The position numbers and the translations under genes are program-made. From assembly GCA_020072645.1 (NCBI GenBank), contig JAIQGK010000003.1, positions 558,001 to 622,000 on the forward strand: a DNA stretch of 64,000 nt. The letters run 5' to 3'. Below, piece after piece: positions 51,609 through 60,105 of this stretch (within the stretch, counting starts at the first letter, position 1; every line of letters begins with the position of its first letter). A model generated the notes under the pieces. The model was not told the origin of the DNA, did not search any database, and worked only from the letters and a program-made list of their open reading frames with translations. This DNA is from Terriglobia bacterium. Lineage in GTDB: Bacteria > Acidobacteriota > Terriglobia > Terriglobales > Acidobacteriaceae.

Positions 51609-51797
51609 ATGAGTCCGGAAGGGGACATTATCAAAGAGTTTCAACACAGTAAGAAGAGCATGGCTGCTATAGGGTTCCCGCGCTGCCGCTTCGGGTTTCA
51701 GGAGCCCGGCAACAGCTCTGGCCAGGATTACATCTCACAATCTCGGGCCGTTGATCCAGGCCGCAAGGACCACCACTTACGAGTGAAAGCCCAGTGA
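51609..51797 (+). pseudogene. Possible C-terminal remnant of a gene cut by the IS
   Basis: An open frame runs from the IS end to a stop that overlaps the glycosyltransferase GTG (CAGTGA), ending SRAVDPGRKDHHLRVKAQ. The stop/start overlap is what an operon partner would show. The product is not recognised and could be chance. Confidence 0.3.
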
Positions 51798-52894
51798 AAA
51801 TTACTATTTTTGGTCTGACACTTTCCTCCTCATGGGGCAACGGGCACGCTACGCCCTATCGCGCCGTTATCCGCGCGCTGGATCGGCTGGGGCACGAAGT
51901 ACATTTCTTTGAGAAAGACGTTCCCTACTACAGATCCCGCCGCGACTTTGATTCCTGCGACTACTGTGAGCTAACTCTGTATCCAGACTGGGCAGCCGTG
52001 CGCGACCGGGCGCTCTCAGCCGCCGCAGATTCTGACGTGGTGATCACCGCAAGTTTTCTGCCGGAAGGCCGCCGCATTAACGACGAAATATTAGATCTGG
52101 GCCGCCCTCTGCGCGTCTTTTACGACCTAGACACCCCTGTGACTCTGAATAGCCTGCGCCACGGCGAGGTTGAGTATCTGGACGGGGCGCAGATCCCAGC
52201 GTTTGATCTGGTGCTTTCCTTTACCGGCGGGAAAGCGCTGGCTGCGCTGGAGGATGAATATCGCGCGCCGATGGCGAGACCGCTTTACGGATGCGTTGAT
52301 CCTGACGACTACCAACGAGTCGGGCCGGTCGAGAAATTCCAATGCGACCTGAGTTACATGGGGACATATTCGGCAGACCGCCAGGCCAAGCTCGATGCGC
52401 TGCTGCTGGAACCTTCCCGCCGCCATCCTGAGAAAAAGTTTCTGCTTGCCGGGTCGCTGTATCCCTGGAACTGGGAATGGCCGAAAAACGTGCGCCGCAT
52501 GGAGCACGTTGCGCCAGCGGACCACTCGCGCTTCTACTCGTCCTCACGGCTGACGCTGAACATTACGCGTGGTGAAATGGCGGCCAACGGCTGGTGCCCT
52601 TCCGGGCGTTTCTTTGAAGCCGCCGCCTGCGGCACGCCGCTGATTACGGATGCCTGGGAAGGACTGGATTCATTCTTCGATCTGCACAGCGAGCTTCGCG
52701 TGGTGGCCACCGCAGAAGAGGTCGAAGCTGCACTGGAAACGACCGACGCTGAGCTGCAATCGATGGCGGCCCGAGCAAGGCAGCGCACGCTCGATGAGCA
52801 TACAGGGAACGTCCGCGCACGGCAGTTTCTGCAATACATTGAGGAAGCGCGGTCAGGCGCGAACGCATCCATGAACAAAGAGGTAGCCCAATGA
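51794..52894 (+). CDS. CgeB-like glycosyltransferase
   Basis: A 366-residue GT-B-type protein. MKITIFGLTLSSSWGNGHATPYRAVIRAL and the C-terminal sugar-nucleotide region (LNITRGEMAANGWCPSGRFFEAAACGTPLITDAWEGL) match the CgeB/spore-maturation-like glycosyltransferases. Start GTG 51794. It overlaps the nucleotidyltransferase gene by four bases, suggesting they work on the same glycan. The acceptor is unknown. Confidence 0.85.
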   Translation: MKITIFGLTLSSSWGNGHATPYRAVIRALDRLGHEVHFFEKDVPYYRSRRDFDSCDYCELTLYPDWAAVRDRALSAAADSDVVITASFLPEGRRINDEILDLGRPLRVFYDLDTPVTLNSLRHGEVEYLDGAQIPAFDLVLSFTGGKALAALEDEYRAPMARPLYGCVDPDDYQRVGPVEKFQCDLSYMGTYSADRQAKLDALLLEPSRRHPEKKFLLAGSLYPWNWEWPKNVRRMEHVAPADHSRFYSSSRLTLNITRGEMAANGWCPSGRFFEAAACGTPLITDAWEGLDSFFDLHSELRVVATAEEVEAALETTDAELQSMAARARQRTLDEHTGNVRARQFLQYIEEARSGANASMNKEVAQ

Positions 52895-53643
52895 TCGGAA
52901 TCATACCTGCCGCCGGGGCCGGAGAACGCATTCAGCCGCTTGGATGCTCCAAAGAACTGCTACCGGTGGGCTCGCGGATGGTCGGGGGCGTGGAGCGCCC
53001 CAAGGCCGTCTCAGAATATCTGGTGGAACGCATGATTGCGGCGGGGGCAAGCCAGATTTGCATGATCATATCGGCGGAAAAGACTGACATTGTGAAGTAT
53101 TACGCCGAGCGCGACTACGCCGCGGAAATCTTCTATGTAGTGCAGCAGCAACCGCTGGGGCTCTGCGACGCGCTCTTCCGCGCCGAGCCGTTTGCCCGCC
53201 AACATGACCAGGTCCTGATCGGCCTGCCGGACACGATCTGGTTCCCGGAAAACGCTTACGCGCCGGCCCTGGCGCCGAGCGGAGCTGAATGCAATCTTGT
53301 GCTCTTTCCGGTTGGCAATCCCACAGTATTTGACGCTGTGATTTGTGACGATCTGGGCTATGTCCAGGAAGTCCAGGTAAAGAAGCCAAACGCCGGATCA
53401 AATTGGATCTGGGGCGCCGTGACCATACGTGGAGAGGCGTTCCACCGCCTGCGACTATTGTGGGAATCACGGCACAGAGCGGACAACTATCTGGGAGAGC
53501 TGCTGAACGCTTTCATCGCGGCCGGCAATCCGATCCGGGGCAAGTTTACCGGCGAGAGTTATATGGACGTGGGAACGCTGGAAGGTTATCGCAACGCCCA
53601 GGACTTTTTGAGGGCAAACGCTCCATCGCGGCGAGTCGCCTGA
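52891..53643 (+). CDS. Sugar-phosphate nucleotidyltransferase (RfbA-like)
   Basis: A 250-residue protein. MIGIIPAAGAGERIQPLGCSKELLPVG is the nucleotidyltransferase signature (the motif is AGxGxR-type with Lys of SKELLP); GLPDTIWFPE carries the metal-binding Asp. Members activate hexose-1-phosphates as dTDP- or UDP-sugars. The ATGA overlap with the CgeB-like gene supports a joint role in surface glycan synthesis. Confidence 0.87.
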   Translation: MIGIIPAAGAGERIQPLGCSKELLPVGSRMVGGVERPKAVSEYLVERMIAAGASQICMIISAEKTDIVKYYAERDYAAEIFYVVQQQPLGLCDALFRAEPFARQHDQVLIGLPDTIWFPENAYAPALAPSGAECNLVLFPVGNPTVFDAVICDDLGYVQEVQVKKPNAGSNWIWGAVTIRGEAFHRLRLLWESRHRADNYLGELLNAFIAAGNPIRGKFTGESYMDVGTLEGYRNAQDFLRANAPSRRVA

Positions 53644-53678
53644 TCCGTGGGCCACGCCCCGCGGGAGACCCGTGAAAA

Positions 53679-53921
53679 CTAGGCGCTGGCTTTTAGAATG
53701 TCGCGGATGTCGCGGTTGATTTTGGCGCAATCCCTGCTGGCCTTGTCTATCAAATCCGCCCACTTCTTGGCGTTATCATCCAGGTTGGCCTGGGCCAGCA
53801 GATAAGAGGCCTGCATGATGGTCTCAACGGAATTGCTGAGATCGTGCGCCAGCGATCTTAACTTGGTATTGATTTCTGCGGGAATTTTGGCCGCAGACTC
53901 GGTCTTAGGTTGAGCGCTCAT
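53679..53921 (-). CDS. Stand-alone HisKA-like (DHp) protein
   Basis: An 80-residue protein, essentially a single two-helix hairpin: INTKLRSLAHDLSNSVETIM resembles the H-box of histidine kinases (LxHDLxNxxxxI), followed by a second helix (WADLIDKASRDCAKINRDIRDIL). No ATPase domain follows. Such isolated phosphotransfer/dimerisation domains may accept phosphate from another kinase or act as a decoy. ATG 53921 follows AAAGGG; longer starts are less plausible. Confidence 0.65.
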   Translation of the reverse strand: MSAQPKTESAAKIPAEINTKLRSLAHDLSNSVETIMQASYLLAQANLDDNAKKWADLIDKASRDCAKINRDIRDILKASA

Positions 53922-54253
53922 AAGCCCTTTCTCATCGGGTTGCATTCCACACAAATCCCATCGGTACGTATCAGCTCTGATTAGACGCAAATTTCGTCCT
54001 GTCTGTTGCTCTGGCAAGCCGCCTTTGCCTTGGCCATCAGGACGTGTCCTAGTCCCCTAACCTTCACTGCTCGGGCGTTCTCTGTAGTTCACTAGGGTAA
54101 ATCATGGTGAAAAGCTTAGCGCTTTCGCGGATGGGGGTTACAGCAAATTCGGCTAAAATCCGCACAAATCTGCAAGAAGAACCAAATAAATAAATTGATT
54201 GCAGGCTCATTCCGTCCTTTTTCCGGGGGGCGACGCATGTCCGGGGGTGTGTT
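53922..54253. other. Gene-free region before the large exported protein
   Basis: It contains the near-palindrome AGGACGTGTCCT (54039-54050) and a GGTACGTAT word (53963-53971) like the ECF promoter core, but without a matching -35 at the right distance. No riboswitch or gene was recognised. Confidence 0.4.
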
Positions 54254-56878
54254 GTGCGAATTTACGCCGTATGGGTCACCGTTCTGCTCTTCTTTTCGTC
54301 GCTGATAGCGTCGGCCGGAACCACGTTTAAGGCCACCACCACCCTGGCCGCAGAGACCTCAAATAACACCAGCGCGGCTGATAGTTTTGCCACGCAGACC
54401 AACGGGAATATTGGCGCAACGAATATCAGCAAAGCTCCTGTCCGCAGCCTGCTCTATCCCGGATCCACTGCCAAAATTTATGCCCATCTGGTTCCCTGGT
54501 TCGGCTTTGGCGACCATATGAATGTGGGTTATGTCTCCAGTGACACCCTGCAGGTGCAAAAACAGGTCAATGACATGCTCAGCCGGGGGATCGATGGGGC
54601 CATCATCGACTGGTACGGGCGCGGCGAGTCAAGCAAGCACTTTGCCTCCTATGATCTGGCGACACAGGCCTTCATGCACGAAGCGGAGCTTCATCCGGGT
54701 TTTAATTTTGCCATCATGCATGATGCGGGCGCGCTCAAGACCTGCGCTGCCACAGTTGGCTGTGACGTGACGCAGACTCTCATCGACGACCTGAACTATG
54801 CCAACATCACGTATTCAGGCTCAGCCGCGTACCTTCACAGCGGCGGACGGCCCGTGGTCTACTTTTTTGGCCATGAGGCATACACCATCGATTGGACGCG
54901 GGTCCGCGCTGGAGTGGCCGGGAACCCGATGTTCATCTTCCGCAATGGCAGCGGGTTCACCAAGCCCCAAACCAGTGGGGCTTTTTCCTGGGTGGAACCG
55001 ACAACAGTAAGTTCCACTAACCTGATGGCCATAAATTATCTGGATAACTATTACAAGACCGCGTTGTCATTTCCGACTGAGTATTCCACCGGTTCCGGCT
55101 ATAAGGGATTCAATGACACGCTGGCGCTGTGGGGAACAAACCGGATCATCGGGCAACAATGCGGACAAACCTGGCTGGCCACAATTGCCGACGCGGGAAA
55201 ATATTATTCGACTGCGAAACAGATGCTGGGCATCCAGTTGGTGACATGGAACGACTATGAAGAAGGCTCGGAGATTGAAAGCGGTATCGACAATTGCGTA
55301 ACGGTCTCAGCCACGGTAGCGGGAACCGTGGCTTCATGGGGCATAACCGGGCAGATGAATACCGTGGACCATTTTACGGTCTTTGCCTCGCAGGACGGCG
55401 CAAATCTGATGTGGCTGGCTGACGTGCCGACGACCACCAGTTCGCTCAATCTGGCCAGCTTTGGGCTGAACGCCGGTAACTACATTGTCTTTGTGAAGGC
55501 CGTAGGCAAGGCGTCATTGACGAACAAAATGTCCGCGGGCGTGCAAGTCACGATAACGAATCAGCCGCCTACGGCGGCGCTGAGCATTACCAACGCATTG
55601 ACGAAGAGTTCCGTCACGGGATCAGTAGCGGCGCCAGCGAGCATCACCGCTTCAACGGCGGGCTCAACCGATGTGGATGGAACAATCGTCTCCAGCACAA
55701 TTAACTTTGGTGATGGCAGCGCGCCGGTAAGCGGCTCAAGCGCTTCCCACACTTACAGCACCGCTGGTACGTACACGATCACTGGGACAGTTACAGACAA
55801 TCAAGGCGCTACGGCCAGCAAGTCAGCGGCGATTGTGGTTTCCAGCAGCACCAACCAGCCACCCGTCGCGGTGATTTCGGCAACTCCCAACTCCGCCTAT
55901 GCTCCGGCGACGATTAGCGTCAGCGCGGCCGGGTCTTCTGATCCTGATGGCACGATCGCCAGTTCCGTCATCAGTTTTGGCGATGGCACATCGGCCAGCG
56001 GCCTTACCGCGTCGCACAAGTTTTCTGCCGCCGGAGTTTATACGCTCACAGCCACAGTCACTGACAATCTGGGCGCTTCTTCTACCGCCAGCACCAGCGT
56101 GACGGTAAAAGCTCCGGAGGTAATCGTGACCAGCCCCGCCGCCGGAGCTTTGCTGAACTCACAAGTCCATGTTGTTGCCAGCGGATTCTCCGGTTACACG
56201 GTCACGACCATGCAGATTTACCTGGATGGAACGATTGTTTATTCCGTGAACTCCGCCAATCTCGATGGCACGATTTCAGTTGCCAGCGGCGCGCACACTT
56301 TGACGATAAAAGGCTGGGACGTTAGCGGGAAAAGTTTCTATAAGCAGCTTGCTGTTACCGTCAATAAGCCGCCCGTTGCGGCGCTGACCTTGAGTTCCGG
56401 ATCGATTCTAGTAGGCGGATCAGTCATCGCGTCGGCTTCCAACTCGACTGATCCTGACGGCACAATTGCAACGACCGTCATCTCCTTTGGCGATGGTTCG
56501 TTGGTCGCGGCTGTCAGCGCATCGCACCAGTACAAAGTCGCCGGGACTTACACGGTGAAAGCGACGGTGACTGACAACATGGGCGCTTCGTCCAGCACCA
56601 TCGCGACTCTTGTAGTGAAGCCGCCATTTGTCACGATCATCAGTCCCACGTTTACTTCGACGACCTCGACTTCCGTTCGCGCGACGGGGACTTCTTCCTC
56701 CGCCTACCCCGTGGTGGCGACGCAGGTTTATCTGGATGGCGTACTCAAGTACCAATCGTCAACCGCCACTGCAGACACAACTCTGCCGATTACGGTCGGC
56801 ACACACCAGATCATCATCAAGGGTTGGGACTCTTCCGGCGCTTCGTTCATGGCGTCACGAACCGTTACCAGGAACTAG
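54254..56878 (+). CDS. Exported glycoside-hydrolase-like protein with PKD and Ig-like domains
   Basis: An 874-residue exported protein starting at GTG 54254 with signal peptide (VWVTVLLFFSSLIASAG). Residues ~60-370 resemble the GH71/GH99-like barrel (AHLVPWFGFGDHMNVGY, SRGIDGAIIDWYGRGESS, TWNDYEEGSEIESGIDNC). Then PKD domains begin near 436, 534 and 705 (IxFGDGS...ASHxYxxAGTYTxTxTVTDNxG) and Ig-like domains near 622 and 790 (ISP/TSPAAG...ATQVYLDG...IKGWDSSG). It probably degrades or binds alpha-glycans outside the cell. The Ig-like units match the tail of the phosphoesterase at 24319-25482. Confidence 0.85.
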   Translation: MRIYAVWVTVLLFFSSLIASAGTTFKATTTLAAETSNNTSAADSFATQTNGNIGATNISKAPVRSLLYPGSTAKIYAHLVPWFGFGDHMNVGYVSSDTLQVQKQVNDMLSRGIDGAIIDWYGRGESSKHFASYDLATQAFMHEAELHPGFNFAIMHDAGALKTCAATVGCDVTQTLIDDLNYANITYSGSAAYLHSGGRPVVYFFGHEAYTIDWTRVRAGVAGNPMFIFRNGSGFTKPQTSGAFSWVEPTTVSSTNLMAINYLDNYYKTALSFPTEYSTGSGYKGFNDTLALWGTNRIIGQQCGQTWLATIADAGKYYSTAKQMLGIQLVTWNDYEEGSEIESGIDNCVTVSATVAGTVASWGITGQMNTVDHFTVFASQDGANLMWLADVPTTTSSLNLASFGLNAGNYIVFVKAVGKASLTNKMSAGVQVTITNQPPTAALSITNALTKSSVTGSVAAPASITASTAGSTDVDGTIVSSTINFGDGSAPVSGSSASHTYSTAGTYTITGTVTDNQGATASKSAAIVVSSSTNQPPVAVISATPNSAYAPATISVSAAGSSDPDGTIASSVISFGDGTSASGLTASHKFSAAGVYTLTATVTDNLGASSTASTSVTVKAPEVIVTSPAAGALLNSQVHVVASGFSGYTVTTMQIYLDGTIVYSVNSANLDGTISVASGAHTLTIKGWDVSGKSFYKQLAVTVNKPPVAALTLSSGSILVGGSVIASASNSTDPDGTIATTVISFGDGSLVAAVSASHQYKVAGTYTVKATVTDNMGASSSTIATLVVKPPFVTIISPTFTSTTSTSVRATGTSSSAYPVVATQVYLDGVLKYQSSTATADTTLPITVGTHQIIIKGWDSSGASFMASRTVTRN

Positions 56879-56887
56879 GATTCGCGG

Positions 56888-57124
56888 CTGATTGCGCAGA
56901 TGAGCGCAGATGAGCGAGAGGATCCGGCATAGTAAGGAAAATGGGCCGCGAATCAACGCGAAGACACGCGAATCATATTAAAAAATGATTCTCATCGGCC
57001 ATGCATGTGCGGTTGTTTTTGAATTATTCGATCACCTGAATATTAATCCGCTTCGATTCGTGTTTATTCGCGAAATTCGCGGCTGCTTTCTGATCAGTGC
57101 TCATCAGCGTAAATCTGCGGCAGA
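56888..57124. repeat. Nested inverted repeats, possible long cruciform
   Basis: Outer arms: GATTGCGCAGATGAGCGCAG-type (56890-56913) versus CTGATCAGTGCTCATCAGCG-type (57090-57122). Inner arms: GCCGCGAATCAACGCGAAGA... (56943-56972) versus GATTCGTGTTTATTCGCGAA... (57055-57083). The interior also holds an AT-rich stretch. It lies between convergent genes. Confidence 0.7.
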
Positions 57125-57128
57125 GGTT

Positions 57129-58118
57129 CTAGCCTTCCCAAACGAACGCATCAAAGCGGCGGCGGGTTTCAAAGCCCAGGCGGCGGTAGAGTTCCACAGC
57201 CTTGGTATTGGCTTCAGTCACGGTTAGACTCAGCCCCAGAAAGTTGCGGCTGCGCAGTTCCTGCGTGCATAGTCCCAGAAGCGATTCGCCAATCCTGCGG
57301 CCGCGAAGCTCCGGCAAGACGCAAACCTGCGTTACATGACCAACATCATCGCGGACGCGCGAACAAAGCAGCAAGCCGGCAATCGACCGCGTGGGTTTGT
57401 GCAGCGCCACGAACGAAGCATGCGCGTCAAACACGCCGCATCCAGGAAAACGGACGATATTGTTCAGGAAGCGCAAAGAGCCGTTCAGGCTGCGGTATTG
57501 ATCGTTGATTTCTGAATCAATGTGGCCGCGATACGCCGTGGTAATCACCGCCGCGCCGGGCTGGAAGTCCTGCTCTCCCCAGCGGCGAAACTCGATGTCA
57601 TGCAGAGTGGCTATTTCCGGACGCGCGCTGTTCCTGAGCGGCAGCGTCATAAACAAGCGCGGATATTGGCGGAAGCCTTCCGCCAGAAATGGCCCGCTCA
57701 GCACGCCGGATTCATGCGGCAGAAGCTGCGCTTCAATGCGCTGGATGCCGGGCGATTGCTGCAAGGTGTTGATTACGTGCACCGCCAGCCGGTTTTCTAC
57801 GGTGTCCCCGGGGATGCGGATGGAGTCGTCGGCGTAAAGATCGCCAATTACGCCCTTGCTGCCTTCATAAACAAAAAATGCGTAGCCGCCAATGTGGCCA
57901 TCTTCCACGGCGGCGTATCCGGGCAGGATTTTGGAATCGATATAGCGCAGAATCATCTCGGCCGAGGGCCGGTAGTCCCAGGACATCATCTGCGCCCACA
58001 ACAGGGTTTCCCGGTCCAGCAAAGGACGCAGGTTGTGGGAGCTGAAGTGCCTTAGGTCCAGAATCTCCACGCCAAAAGGGTGTGCCCGGTGTGTCTCGAT
58101 AGGGGTATGAAGGCCCAT
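57129..58118 (-). CDS. Double-GNAT acetyltransferase
   Basis: A 329-residue cytosolic protein with two GNAT folds. The C-terminal one (about 175-325) has the acetyl-CoA site VTQVCVLPELRGRRIGESLLGLC (Q/RxxGxG/A type: RGRRIG) and LTVTEANTKAVELYRRLGFE; the N-terminal one (about 15-160) is degenerate (AAVEDGHIGGYAFFVYEG). It likely N-acetylates a small molecule or protein. Start ATG 58118 follows GGGAAG. The substrate is unknown. Confidence 0.87.
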   Translation of the reverse strand: MGLHTPIETHRAHPFGVEILDLRHFSSHNLRPLLDRETLLWAQMMSWDYRPSAEMILRYIDSKILPGYAAVEDGHIGGYAFFVYEGSKGVIGDLYADDSIRIPGDTVENRLAVHVINTLQQSPGIQRIEAQLLPHESGVLSGPFLAEGFRQYPRLFMTLPLRNSARPEIATLHDIEFRRWGEQDFQPGAAVITTAYRGHIDSEINDQYRSLNGSLRFLNNIVRFPGCGVFDAHASFVALHKPTRSIAGLLLCSRVRDDVGHVTQVCVLPELRGRRIGESLLGLCTQELRSRNFLGLSLTVTEANTKAVELYRRLGFETRRRFDAFVWEG

Positions 58119-58255
58119 GAAAACTTCCCATTACCGCCTGCAAATAGCGTACTTGGCGGCGAGCTAAGAGTCTAGCTTTGGTCTGGGAATTTATCAAAGC
58201 CTGTATCCGTAATGGAACCAAACCAGTAGGAACCAGCAGCGCCACTTGCCAGCGT

Positions 58256-59911
58256 TTACTTTGCCGCACTTACCTGAAAAAACTCAAGATGCTGCGGCGG
58301 AAATGTGCCGATAGGCAGGACTTGCCGGTTGCCCACCGCTGCCTGGACCGCGCCCAGGCTTCCCTCTCTTGCCACCACAACGTGCTTGGCCGATGGGATG
58401 CCGGAAGGCAGATCAAGCGGGCCTTCCTGCTCGTAATGGCTGATCGGCTGGTTGCGGTAAAAGTCCAGCCCGTACGCGACTTGCCGCTTTACGTTGAAGC
58501 TGGCCACCGTCTCATTGGCGTCCACGCCAAGCTCTGCCAGCCGCTGATTGATGGGCCGCGCTGATTGCGTGCGATCGATGGTTGCAGCCGCAGGCCGCAA
58601 CAAAAAAGCTACAGCAAGGATAGTGGGGACAAGAGTCACAAAATGCAAAACTCGCATCCCCTCCCGACGCACCATCAGCAGGACCATGAACGCGATAACT
58701 CCACCGGTGACCGCCATAAAAATCCCCATATAGGAAGGCGGCTGCACTTTCATCATGGCGAATGGAGCCATCAGCGCGGCCACCATCAGGACCGCGCAAA
58801 GCAATGCGTGGAAAGAAGTCAGTAATCTGGGGACGACCTTGAGGCGGTGTACATAGTCGGCAGTGAGCAGCGCGGCTGCGGGGATCGAAGGAAGAATGTA
58901 TCCGGGCAGCTTGGCGCGGGAAATACTGAAAAATACAATCGGCACGACAATCCAGATAAACAGGAAGCTCGGCAGGCCGTCATCGGCGTCGGCTTCAATC
59001 GTTGTCGACTCCGAATTTGTGGACTGCGAGGTTGCGTGCCACCTCTTCCACGCGTTTTTTCCCGCATCTATTAGCGCGGGGACAGCGAATAAGGTCCATG
59101 GAATTGTAGCCAGCAGAAAAACCGGGATGTAATACCAGAATGGCTGTGAATGCTGGTAGAGATTGGTGCCAAAACGCTCAAGGTTGTGCTCAATAAAGAA
59201 GACGCGGAAGAACTGCGGCACTTTGTGCTGCACCGCCAGGTACCAGGGCAGCACGATGGCCGCAAACAAGAGAAAGCCTATGAGCGAGAGGCTACGAAGA
59301 AAAATTCTGCCGTCACGCCGCAATACGGCATACGCGCCCACCACCAGCACAGCCAGCGCCGGAGCCACTGGACCTTTGGCCAAAGCACCTACACCCAGTA
59401 ATCCGTAGAAGATCAAAAGCCAGAGCTTCTTGTTTGTCTGATGCCATGTCCACCAGCACATCATGGCCAGAGCAAAGGGTGCGGAAACCAGCATGTCCGT
59501 CGAAGCACCGCGCCCAAAGCCGATCATCCCTGCCGACGATGCGGCAATCATGGCGGCATCCAGTTCGCTGGCAAAGCGAAAACGCCGCATGAAGAAAAAT
59601 ATGCCGAAGACGACCGCCGTGGCATGGAAGGCCGCCGGAATGCGCGCGGCCCAGTCACTCACGCCAAAGATGGCGTAGCTGTTTATCATCTTCCAGTAGA
59701 GCAGCGCAGGTTTTTCCAGCCAGGGCGCGCCGTTCAGCGTGGGAACGATCCAATCATGCCGAGCCAGCATCTCGCGGGCAATCTGGGCATAACGCGGCTC
59801 GTCCGCGCCGGTCAGGCCAAATGCGCCAAGTCCAAAAAAGAAAAAGAAGTAGCACACGCCCGCGACAAGCGCGAGCTGCGTGGCCAGCAATTTGGTGCGA
59901 ATAGCGGTCAT
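58256..59911 (-). CDS. ArnT-like glycosyltransferase (GT39/PMT family)
   Basis: A 551-residue inner-membrane protein with about 11-12 helices. LTGADEPRYAQIAREML right after the first helix is the catalytic Asp-Glu motif of GT39/ArnT/PMT enzymes, which use lipid-linked sugars. WLEKPALLYWKMI follows, as in ArnT. The extracytoplasmic tail (about 430-551) is soluble. It may add a sugar to lipid A or another envelope glycan; the acceptor is not known. Confidence 0.9.
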   Translation of the reverse strand: MTAIRTKLLATQLALVAGVCYFFFFFGLGAFGLTGADEPRYAQIAREMLARHDWIVPTLNGAPWLEKPALLYWKMINSYAIFGVSDWAARIPAAFHATAVVFGIFFFMRRFRFASELDAAMIAASSAGMIGFGRGASTDMLVSAPFALAMMCWWTWHQTNKKLWLLIFYGLLGVGALAKGPVAPALAVLVVGAYAVLRRDGRIFLRSLSLIGFLLFAAIVLPWYLAVQHKVPQFFRVFFIEHNLERFGTNLYQHSQPFWYYIPVFLLATIPWTLFAVPALIDAGKNAWKRWHATSQSTNSESTTIEADADDGLPSFLFIWIVVPIVFFSISRAKLPGYILPSIPAAALLTADYVHRLKVVPRLLTSFHALLCAVLMVAALMAPFAMMKVQPPSYMGIFMAVTGGVIAFMVLLMVRREGMRVLHFVTLVPTILAVAFLLRPAAATIDRTQSARPINQRLAELGVDANETVASFNVKRQVAYGLDFYRNQPISHYEQEGPLDLPSGIPSAKHVVVAREGSLGAVQAAVGNRQVLPIGTFPPQHLEFFQVSAAK

Positions 59912-59930
59912 TAGTAATTAGTACTTGGTA

Positions 59931-60105
59931 TTTGGCTTTGTCTGAAGTCCCGAGCGCAGCGAGGGATCCCTACCTCCTGTGAAAACGCTGGTTCACCTGT
60001 TGAATTACTCACAATCCGATTCACCTGAAAGCTATGCGTACCTTAGCGTGTTTCGCGGGAATAGTGATCCCTCGCTTCGCTCGGGACTTCGGGAAAACTA
60101 AGTAC
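59931..60105. repeat. Inverted repeat pair (AGTCCCGAGCGCAGCGAGGGATC type)
   Basis: The left arm (about 59921-59970; ...TACTTGGTATTTGG...GAAGTCCCGAGCG) is complementary in outline to 60062-60105 (GATCCCTCGCTTCGCTCGGG...AAGTACC). The right arm reaches into the nrnA stop codon. A 'TTTGGTACTTGGCTTTGTCTGAA' relative is at 63909-63938. Confidence 0.65.

Noticed and set aside
50769-51797. 342-residue plus-strand open frame across the IS
   Set aside because: It is antisense to the transposase, very Ser/Pro-rich, and its length reflects the GC-rich antisense frame; only its last ~60 codons might be a gene remnant.
53963-53971. Third ECF-type promoter (GGTACGTAT)
   Set aside because: The core word matches, but no TTGNACC-like -35 stands 16-17 bases upstream and the next gene start is ~280 bases away.
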